A stretch of 64,000 nucleotides of DNA from Eubacterium sp. 1001713B170207_170306_E7 (lineage in GTDB: Bacteria > Bacillota > Clostridia > Eubacteriales > Eubacteriaceae). A model generated the notes under the pieces. The model was not told where the DNA came from, did no database searches, and saw only the letters and a program-made list of their open reading frames with translations. The number at the start of each line of letters is the position of its first letter. Positions within the stretch are counted from its first letter, which is position 1. The DNA is taken from the NCBI RefSeq assembly GCF_015547515.1, contig NZ_JADMVE010000002.1, positions 62,001 through 126,000 on the forward strand. The letters are read 5' to 3'. Both the position numbers and the translations under genes were made by a program. Positions 58,304 through 64,000 of the stretch are shown here, one piece after another.

Positions 58304-58389
58304 TCGATCGCCACAATCATGGCGAGAATTCCACCAAAGATCAAACCAGCGATCACAAGTTCATACTGGATAATGATATCTCCGGTCAT
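58285..58389 (-). CDS. Tiny membrane protein (gVII-like position)
   Basis: 34 residues, ATG 58389, one membrane helix (about 9-27) within MTGDIIIQYELVIAGLIFGG and following residues. It starts 6 bases after the stop of the gV-like gene without a strong ribosome site, suggesting coupling. M13 pVII is 33 residues and lies at the same place, between gV and gIX. Confidence 0.65.
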   Translation of the reverse strand: MTGDIIIQYELVIAGLIFGGILAMIVAIEWSRIH

Positions 58390-58394
58390 GATGG

Positions 58395-58661
58395 TTAGAT
58401 GGCGGCGTTCTGGGACGCTTGAATTGAAACCAGATTGCCGCGTTCATCAAAGAATAACTGAACGGCTTTATCCACCAGATCGGTGATATTGAAGTCTAAC
58501 TCATCAAGAAATTTCTGGGATAACCATTTATCAAGGGTCGCAAACCCGACCACATCTTTTTGTTTCTTCATAAAGTAGGCGTTCGCGCCTTTTACCGTCT
58601 TTCCGGTTTTCTTGCTTTCATATTCGACTTGTCGAATACCCACTAATACATAATCATTCAT
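58395..58661 (-). CDS. Putative ssDNA-binding protein (gV-like)
   Basis: 88 residues, GGAGAA ahead of the ATG. M13 gpV has 87 residues. 'YVLVGIRQVEYESKKTGKTVKGANAYFMKK' forms a basic beta-hairpin region; the remainder is acidic with 'LSQKFLDELDFNITDLVDKAVQLFFDERGNL'. Similar proteins occur at the start of inovirus-like modules in Firmicutes. It would coat viral single strands before export. Assigned by size, charge pattern and place. Confidence 0.7.
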   Translation of the reverse strand: MNDYVLVGIRQVEYESKKTGKTVKGANAYFMKKQKDVVGFATLDKWLSQKFLDELDFNITDLVDKAVQLFFDERGNLVSIQASQNAAI

Positions 58662-58684
58662 AATGTTTTCTCCTTTTTCGTTTT

Positions 58685-58900
58685 TTATTTATCTTTTGTA
58701 TTATAATGATAGTGAATTTTCTGTCCGAGATAGACAGGCGGTTGACAGATAATGATACAATCTCCATCTGTACTGATATGAATCCAGGGAAGCATATCAT
58801 TATATTCTTCCTGAAAGACCGCATCGTTATAGAGCTTTTTCAGTTCCTCGAGAGTTAAGGTCAAACAAGGCGGCGATTTTTCCTTTTTAAGTCGTCTCAT
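58685..58900 (-). CDS. Small basic protein of unknown function
   Basis: 71 residues from ATG 58900, with AAGGTG 6 bases ahead; ATG 58915 has no ribosome site. Basic N-terminus 'RRLKKEKSPP' then 'LTLTLEELKKLYNDAVFQEEYNDMLPWIHISTDGDCIIICQPP'. Overlaps the upstream gene by 14 bp. Not recognised; early-region position suggests a control or replication accessory role. Confidence 0.65.
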   Translation of the reverse strand: MRRLKKEKSPPCLTLTLEELKKLYNDAVFQEEYNDMLPWIHISTDGDCIIICQPPVYLGQKIHYHYNTKDK

Positions 58901-59081
58901 GGGGGTCACCTTCATAAATCAAATTAACAAAGCTCAATAACTGGTCTAAATCATGTCGGTACAATTTATCATGATCAATTTGGGAAAATTTATCGGCACC
59001 ACACTCAAAACCATAAAAGAAAGATGAAACGCTTAAAGAGCTGATATAATACAATAATTGGTCTTTTTGTTGTTCTGTCAT
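58887..59081 (-). CDS. Small acidic protein, tandem paralogue B
   Basis: 64 residues. 'MTEQQKDQLLYYISSLSVSSFFYGFECGADKF' and 'LDQLLSFVNLIYEGD' follow the same plan as the preceding gene product. Its ATG overlaps the stop of that gene (ATGA). GAGGAG inside the preceding gene is its ribosome site. Unknown function. Confidence 0.65.
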   Translation of the reverse strand: MTEQQKDQLLYYISSLSVSSFFYGFECGADKFSQIDHDKLYRHDLDQLLSFVNLIYEGDPHETT

Positions 59082-59263
59082 TTTTTATTCTCCTCCTCAG
59101 CATCAAACGCATTATACAGAAAGTTAATAAAATCAAATTCCGGGTCAGACTGGCTGTAAAGAGATAGATCATTATCCAGAGCCGAAGCACGTCCCAGATC
59201 GTAGTTATAATGAAAAGCTTTTGTTGCAAGCTCCATCAGTTCGGAGCGTTGCGCATGTGTCAT
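59078..59263 (-). CDS. Small acidic protein, tandem paralogue A, first gene of the element
   Basis: 61 residues, AAGGGGG ahead of the ATG. 'RSELMELATKAFHYNYDLGRASALDND' and 'FDFINFLYNAFDAEEENKK' parallel paralogue B. As first gene of the minus-strand series it marks the start of the element's transcript. Function unknown. Confidence 0.65.
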   Translation of the reverse strand: MTHAQRSELMELATKAFHYNYDLGRASALDNDLSLYSQSDPEFDFINFLYNAFDAEEENKK

Positions 59264-59319
59264 GCAAAAACCCCCTTAAAAAGTTCATTTGTTCTATGCG
59301 TTTTATTTTACAACTCAAG

Positions 59320-59334
59320 TTTTCTTCAGGTTTT
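59320..59334 (+). repeat. Right direct repeat (probable att site)
   Basis: TTTTCTTCAGGTTTT, identical to 51174-51188 and in the same orientation, followed by AAA and GAATTG. It ends 12 bases before the -35 of ileS. A further TTTTCTTCAG occurs at 59350 within the promoter spacer. Confidence 0.7.
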
Positions 59335-59345
59335 AAAGAATTGAC

Positions 59346-59374
59346 TTGATTTTCTTCAGAAAATTAGGTAAAAT
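59346..59374 (+). promoter_or_regulatory. Promoter of the ileS T-box leader
   Basis: TTGATT (59346-59351), 17 bases, TAAAAT (59369-59374). Confidence 0.65.
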
Positions 59375-59399
59375 AGACTTCATGTATGAATATGAAAGG

Positions 59400-59646
59400 C
59401 AATGACGAGGACGCTGTGATCCCGTCGTTTTCCAGAGAGATAATCCGCGGGCTGAAAGATTATTAAAACAACGATCATGGAAATCACCTTTGAGCTGGGT
59501 TTCTGAGCCGTCGGGTTAGGAAACCACGGGAAACCGTTATCTTAAATAAAGTGGGCAGACCCCGCCAGAGGCGCAGTCTGTCAATTTGGGTGGTACCGCG
59601 GAGTTTTACAGCTTCGTCCCTGCGCGGCAGGGACGGGGCTTTTTTT
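59400..59646 (+). promoter_or_regulatory. T-box riboswitch controlling ileS
   Basis: The diagnostic T-box bulge sequence TGGGTGGTACCGCGG lies at 59587-59601, followed by a terminator (GCTTCGTCCCTG with CAGGGACGGGGC, 59611-59639, and a T-run). Upstream AGAGAGATAA (near 59433) marks the stem I region, and ATC at 59483-59485, in the context ATCACCTTTGAGC, is the likely isoleucine specifier codon. Uncharged tRNA-Ile would favour the antiterminator. Confidence 0.92.
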
Positions 59647-59735
59647 AATGGGCCAGAGAGCGCGGCTGTTTCGGGCTTCAGGCTCCATTTATGCAATAAA
59701 GACAGACCTTTGAAATATAAATTCAGGAGGAGAAA

Positions 59736-62700
59736 ATGGCAGTATTTAAAAACCTATCCAACACAAGTGTCAGTGAGACTGAAAATAAAATTGCCAGTCA
59801 CTGGGAGGAGATGGACATCTTAGACAGAACCATCAAAAACCGTGACGACGCGGAAAACTTTGTATTCTATGAGGGGCCGCCGACCGCCAATGGTAAGCCC
59901 GGGATCCACCATGTGATCGCCCGTACCCTTAAAGACTCGGTCTGTAAGTACCAGACCATGAAGGGGTACCGCGTACTGCGTAAGGCCGGCTGGGATACCC
60001 ACGGCCTACCGGTTGAGATCGAGGTTGAAAAACAGCTGGGCATCAGCAGCAAGCCGGAGATCGAAGCCTACGGCATCGCCGAGTTCAATAAAAAATGCAA
60101 GGATTCCGTTTTCAGCTATGAAAAGCAATGGCGTGAAATGAGCAAGCGCATGGGCTACTTCATCGACATGGAAAACCCCTACATCACGCTGGACAACAAC
60201 TACATCGAATCCGTCTGGTGGATTTTAAATAAGTTCTTTAACGAGGGCTTTATTTACGAGGGACATAAAATTCTGCCCTACTGCCCGCGCTGCGGTACCG
60301 GCCTGGCGTCCCACGAGGTCGCCCAGGGCTACCAGGAAATCAAGACCAATACCGTTGTCGCGGCTTTCAAACGCGCCGACGCCGACGAGTACTTTCTGGT
60401 CTGGACCACCACCCCGTGGACTCTGGCCGCCAATGTGGCCCTGGCTGTCAATCCGGAGGCGGATTACATCCGGGCCAGGAGCAAGGGCGAGGTCTACATC
60501 TGCGCCAAGGTGCTGGCGCCCAAGCTGCTCGGCGATGACTATGAGGTCCTCGAGGAAATGAAGGGGAAAGCGCTGGAAAACATTCCCTACGAACGCCTTA
60601 TGGACTTTGTGCCCGTGCCGCCGAATAAAAAGGCCTTTTTTGTTACCTGTGCCGACTATGTCACCACCGAGGACGGTACCGGCGTGGTTCATATCGCCCC
60701 GGCTTTTGGGGAGGATGATTATCAGGTTGGCCGCAAGTACAACCTGCCCGTGCTTCAGCCTGTGGGTGAGGACGGGAAATATACCGAAACCCCGTGGAAG
60801 GGCCGCTTTGTCATGGAAGAAGGCCTGGACATTGAGATCATCACCTGGCTCAAGGAAAACGGCAAGCTGTTTAAAAAGGAAAAGGTGCTTCACAACTATC
60901 CACACTGCTGGCGCTGTAAGACACCGCTTCTGTACTACGCAAAACCGAGCTGGTACATCGAGATGACCAAGATCAAGGACCGCCTCATCGAAAACAATAA
61001 CGGGGTGGACTGGTATCCCGAATTTGTGGGCGAAAAACGTTTTGGCAACTGGCTCGAAAACCTCAATGACTGGGCCATCTCCAGAAGCCGCTACTGGGGG
61101 ACACCGCTGCCCATCTGGCGCTGTGACGACGAAAACTGCGGCGAGCTGGCCTCTGTGGGCTCAAGGGTAGAGCTGGCGGAAAAAGCCATTGAGGACATCA
61201 GCGAGGACATTGAGCTTCACCGCCCCTATGTGGACGACGTTCACCTGCGCTGTCCAAAATGCGGCAAGCCCATGACCCGTGTCAAGGATGTGATCGACTG
61301 TTGGTTTGACTCTGGTTCCATGCCCTTTGCCCAGTATCACTACCCCTTTGAAAACAAGGAGCTGTGGGAAAGCCAGTTCCCGGCTGATTTCATCTGTGAG
61401 GGCATCGACCAGACCCGCGGCTGGTTCTACTCGCTGCTGGCCATTTCGTCCTTTGTCACCGGGAAATCCCCCTACAAAAAGGTGCTGGTCAACGACCTGA
61501 TCCTCGACGCTGAGGGCCAGAAAATGTCCAAATCCAGAGGGAATACGGTCAACCCCTTTGAGTTGTTTGACCAGTACGGCGCCGACGCCCTGCGCTGGTA
61601 CCTGCTCTACGTATCCCCGGCCTGGACGCCCACCCGTTTCGACGTCGAGGGCCTGAAGGAAGTACAGAGCAAATTCTTCAACACCCTGAAGAACACCTAC
61701 AACTTTTTTACCCTGTATGCCAACACCGACGACGTGGACCCGAGAACCTTCTTTGTGGATTACGATAAGCGTCCGGAAATCGACCGCTGGATCCTGTCTA
61801 AATACAACCGCCTAGTGCAGGAGGTCCGCGGCGAGATGGAAATCTACGATCTCACCAAGGCGGTCCGCAAGATCCAGAACTTTGTCAATGAGGATTTATC
61901 CAACTGGTACATTCGCCGTAACCGCCGCCGTTTCTGGAGCAGTGAGCTGACCGAGGACAAGAAAGCCGTCTACAATACGACCTTCGAGGTACTGGAGGGA
62001 CTGGCCCGCCTGGTGGCACCCTTCGCGCCCTACATCAGTGAGGAAATCTACACCAAGCTGACCGGTGCTGAATCCGTTCATCTGGCTGATTATCCGGCGG
62101 TCAACGAAGCCCTGATCGACGATGCCGTGGAAGAACCCATGGACCTGGTCCGCGACCTGGTAAGCCTGGGCCGCAGCGCCCGTGAGGAGGCGCAGATCAA
62201 GGTGCGCCAGCCGCTTTCCGAGATCATCATCGACGGCAAGTACAAAGATACTCTGGGTGACCTGACCAAGCTGATGGAGGAAGAACTGAACATCAAAAAG
62301 GTTGATTTTGAGGATAACCTGGGCGATTTCATGAACTATACCTTAAAGCCGAACTTTAAGGTGGCCGGCCCCATCCTGGGCAAAAATGTCAAGCTGCTGG
62401 GGAAAGCCCTGGCCGGCGTTAACCCGGCTGAGGTCGTCGCGAAGCTGGATGCCGGCGAGGTCTATCCGGTAGAAATTGAAGGCGAAACCATCGAGCTGAC
62501 CAAGGATTTTGTGGATGTCCGCATCTCCGCCAAGGAAGGCTTTAACGTGCAGACCGCCAACAATAAGTTCATCATCCTGGATACCACGCTCAACGAGGAC
62601 CTCATCAACGAGGGGTACGCCCGCGAATGTGTGTCCCGTATCCAGCAGCTGCGTAAAAACAGCGGCTTCGAGGTCAACGACCACATCGACATCACCTACC

Positions 62701-62855
62701 AGGCCGACGCAGAAGTCTGCGCCGCCATCGAGGCCTACGCGGATTTCATCAAAAAAGAAACCCTGGCCGAGTCCATCAAAAAGGGCGAGGGCAATCTGGA
62801 AGGCTGTACCCTCAACGGGCACGACGCCGCCTTTGGGGTTGAAAAAGTTCAATAA
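59736..62855 (+). CDS. ileS: Isoleucyl-tRNA synthetase, IleRS2-like
   Basis: 1039 residues. Class I signature I is 'PTANGKPGIHHVIARTLKD' (about 47-65; GIHH in place of HIGH), and 'QKMSKSRGN' (about 594-602) is the KMSKS loop. Between them is the large editing domain (about 190-390) with 'TTPWTLAANVALAVNPEADY'. Cys pairs 'CPRCGTG', 'CWRCKT' and 'CPKCGKP' can bind zinc. The form GKPGIHH and the length of about 1040 fit the eukaryote-like IleRS2 branch, known to tolerate mupirocin. GGAGGAG precedes the ATG. T-box leader ahead, terminator behind. Confidence 0.96.
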   Translation: MAVFKNLSNTSVSETENKIASHWEEMDILDRTIKNRDDAENFVFYEGPPTANGKPGIHHVIARTLKDSVCKYQTMKGYRVLRKAGWDTHGLPVEIEVEKQLGISSKPEIEAYGIAEFNKKCKDSVFSYEKQWREMSKRMGYFIDMENPYITLDNNYIESVWWILNKFFNEGFIYEGHKILPYCPRCGTGLASHEVAQGYQEIKTNTVVAAFKRADADEYFLVWTTTPWTLAANVALAVNPEADYIRARSKGEVYICAKVLAPKLLGDDYEVLEEMKGKALENIPYERLMDFVPVPPNKKAFFVTCADYVTTEDGTGVVHIAPAFGEDDYQVGRKYNLPVLQPVGEDGKYTETPWKGRFVMEEGLDIEIITWLKENGKLFKKEKVLHNYPHCWRCKTPLLYYAKPSWYIEMTKIKDRLIENNNGVDWYPEFVGEKRFGNWLENLNDWAISRSRYWGTPLPIWRCDDENCGELASVGSRVELAEKAIEDISEDIELHRPYVDDVHLRCPKCGKPMTRVKDVIDCWFDSGSMPFAQYHYPFENKELWESQFPADFICEGIDQTRGWFYSLLAISSFVTGKSPYKKVLVNDLILDAEGQKMSKSRGNTVNPFELFDQYGADALRWYLLYVSPAWTPTRFDVEGLKEVQSKFFNTLKNTYNFFTLYANTDDVDPRTFFVDYDKRPEIDRWILSKYNRLVQEVRGEMEIYDLTKAVRKIQNFVNEDLSNWYIRRNRRRFWSSELTEDKKAVYNTTFEVLEGLARLVAPFAPYISEEIYTKLTGAESVHLADYPAVNEALIDDAVEEPMDLVRDLVSLGRSAREEAQIKVRQPLSEIIIDGKYKDTLGDLTKLMEEELNIKKVDFEDNLGDFMNYTLKPNFKVAGPILGKNVKLLGKALAGVNPAEVVAKLDAGEVYPVEIEGETIELTKDFVDVRISAKEGFNVQTANNKFIILDTTLNEDLINEGYARECVSRIQQLRKNSGFEVNDHIDITYQADAEVCAAIEAYADFIKKETLAESIKKGEGNLEGCTLNGHDAAFGVEKVQ

Positions 62856-62863
62856 GCGTTTGG

Positions 62864-62905
62864 AGCCAGCGCGCCGTAGCACAACGGCACGCTGGCTTTT
62901 TATTT
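62864..62905 (+). terminator. Terminator of ileS
   Basis: GCCAGCG-C-GCCGT pairs with ACGGC-A-CGCTGGC around AGCACA, then TTTTTATTTT. Confidence 0.85.
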
Positions 62906-63043
62906 TGGCAAGAAAGCCTTTTCTTAAATGGACCGTGTTTTACATTTTTGATAAAAGCCATAAAAACCGGTGAATTGCCGAAAAGGAAAGCCGGAAAAGG
63001 GTGCTGTGTCGTTTAAAATTGAGCGCTGTCGAAAATGATAACC

Positions 63044-63072
63044 TTTACTTTTCGTAAACAGCATGCTATAAT
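63044..63072 (+). promoter_or_regulatory. Promoter of the membrane-bound regulator gene
   Basis: TTTACT (63044-63049), 17 bases, TATAAT (63067-63072), with TGC just before the -10 (extended -10). Confidence 0.65.
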
Positions 63073-63108
63073 ATTAAATTAGGATCAAACGGATGAGGAG
63101 GTGGAAAT

Positions 63109-64000
63109 GTGTTGAATGATAAGAAAAAAGGGATCGAAAACTCCGGATGGAGCTGGTTTTTTAAAACCTCTGTGATCTGGATTCTGTCCATTCTGTTTTT
63201 TACCTTTCTGATTTACCGGTACGCCGGAGGGATGCTGCCGCCCGAGGGTCAGGCCGCCTTTAACGAAATCCTGCTTAAAATATCGGTGCTCACCATCATC
63301 ATCGGCCTTTTTCTCAATTTCTTTATTCTGCAGAATTATTATATCGCCATCTCACGCATTGTGGGCATTCTGGATGAAAACACCAGCGCCCCCGTGGACG
63401 ACTACTATGCAACCCAAAATCCCGCGGGCCATATTTTTCAGCTGTTTGACCAGTTTCATCAGGAATACGACACCTATAAGAGCATGGTCGAGCAGCAGCA
63501 GGACATTTTGTTTGAAAACTTCCTGGTCCGCCTGCTGAAGGGACACATTCAGAATGAAGCCGTCCACTACCAGCTGATGGAGGACTATGACTTTGATATC
63601 CGCAACAATGAGTTTGTTCTGGTGCTCTTTGATATCGTGACAGAAGATGACCAGATCGAGGACGATAAGCTGCGGTATATTTATGCCTTTATCAAGGAGA
63701 ACTTCTCCTCCTACATGAAACGCATTTACCAGAGCTACGGCACCGAGGTGGACGGCCGGATAGCGTTCTTTATCCTGTCGGATGTGGCGTCGCTGGACAC
63801 CACCGTGTCCGCTGTCGAGATTGAACGGATGGTCAAGCTCATGCGTGAAAACATCTGGAGCCGCTTCAGTTATGACCTGTGGGTCTGTGTGAGCAGTGTG
63901 AACCGCGGCATACCCGGCTGCAAGACCGCCTATTTCCAAACCGTTGAGACCTTGCAGAAGGCCCGCCTTACCGGCAGCGCGGATCATGTGCTTTTCTATT
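63109..64000 (+). CDS. Membrane-anchored YesN/AraC-like regulator, 3' end missing
   Basis: A frame from GTG 63109 (GAGGAGG ahead; TTG 63112 also possible) stays open for 297 codons to the window end. Two membrane segments (about 18-40 and 60-85) enclose a short outside loop of about 20 residues. After them 'QQQDILFENFLVRLLKGHI' and 'DFDIRNNEFVLVLFDI' match the middle domain of large YesN-type AraC regulators, and 'SRFSYDLWVCVSSVNRGIPGCKTAYFQTVETLQKARL' its second half; the AraC DNA-binding domain would lie beyond the window. Signal unknown. Confidence 0.75.
   Translation, partial: MLNDKKKGIENSGWSWFFKTSVIWILSILFFTFLIYRYAGGMLPPEGQAAFNEILLKISVLTIIIGLFLNFFILQNYYIAISRIVGILDENTSAPVDDYYATQNPAGHIFQLFDQFHQEYDTYKSMVEQQQDILFENFLVRLLKGHIQNEAVHYQLMEDYDFDIRNNEFVLVLFDIVTEDDQIEDDKLRYIYAFIKENFSSYMKRIYQSYGTEVDGRIAFFILSDVASLDTTVSAVEIERMVKLMRENIWSRFSYDLWVCVSSVNRGIPGCKTAYFQTVETLQKARLTGSADHVLFY

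Larger units (their letters stand above)
51174..59334 (-). mobile_element. Integrated filamentous-phage-like element with CRESS-type Rep and origin
   Basis: About 8.1 kb bounded by a 15-bp direct repeat, with 14 minus-strand genes and one plus-strand gene, denser and more AT-rich than the host around it. In minus-strand order: two small paralogues, a 71-residue protein, gV-like protein, gVII/gIX-like peptides, major coat protein, pIII-like protein, pVI-like protein, a small membrane protein, Zot/pI ATPase, another membrane protein, replication origin, CRESS-type Rep, PAPS-reductase-like protein, IS30-type transposase. The size and the V-VII-IX-VIII-III-VI-I order match inoviruses; the replication module matches CRESS-DNA replicons. 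Each structural protein call is by position, size and topology. Confidence 0.85.

Noticed and set aside
59484-59696. Minus-strand open frame across the ileS leader
   Set aside because: It overlaps the T-box and its terminator, has no ribosome site and no recognisable sequence.

Overview
The window reads as chromosome of a Gram-positive anaerobic Firmicute, most likely a Eubacterium limosum-like butyrate producer. This rests on gene content: a complete thl-crt-hbd-bcd-etfB-etfA operon behind a Rex-like site, a T-box-controlled ileS, CarD, DegV, Tex and PIN-TRAM proteins, sortase-type surface proteins and strong GGAGG ribosome sites. The species assignment is inference; no rRNA is present.

Layout. 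1-8.8 kb: the start of an Rrf2 regulator, a large FtsX-type permease, a GNAT acetyltransferase, an XRE regulator with a membrane partner facing an ABC-2 exporter across a 51-bp perfect palindrome, then flavodoxin and DegV genes. 9-19 kb: Tex, CarD, a PIN-TRAM membrane protein, an RsmF-like rRNA methyltransferase, an MFS transporter, and an ArsR regulator fused by ATGA overlap to a four-domain sulfur-handling flavoprotein. 19-25 kb: a two-component system with a MacB-like ABC system, a candidate free-standing RNA, and exonuclease III. 25-32.3 kb: a sugar or polyol cluster with two FGGY kinases, a SorC regulator, a 2-hydroxyacid dehydrogenase and two class II aldolase-like proteins. 32.3-40.7 kb: two related SpaA-type surface proteins around a hexapeptide acetyltransferase, then an ABC-F ATPase. 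40.8-47.2 kb: the butyryl-CoA operon. 47.3-51.1 kb: gamma carbonic anhydrase, YbjQ, surface and lipid-anchored-looking proteins and an ECF transporter S component.

51.17-59.33 kb is the most notable part: an integrated element of about 8.1 kb, with nearly all genes on the minus strand, bounded by a 15-bp direct repeat. Its structural half follows the order of filamentous phages (gV-like ssDNA binding protein, two tiny membrane proteins, a 53-residue major coat protein, a large pIII-like adsorption protein, a pVI-like protein, a Zot/pI ATPase). Its replication half is not typical of the best-known inoviruses: a Rep with the full motif set of eukaryotic CRESS-DNA viruses (HUH endonuclease plus superfamily 3 helicase) lies next to an 11-bp stem-loop whose loop carries the nonanucleotide TAGTATTAC, with tandem hexamer iterons beside it, just as in circoviruses. 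An IS30-type transposase lies at one end and is the likely integrase. The element also carries a PAPS-reductase-like protein and a tRNA-like sequence.

59.3-64 kb: the chromosome resumes immediately with the promoter and T-box leader of ileS, then a membrane-anchored YesN/AraC-like regulator cut by the window edge. Several true genes here are shorter than 60 codons or run off the window and were found by reading the bases directly.
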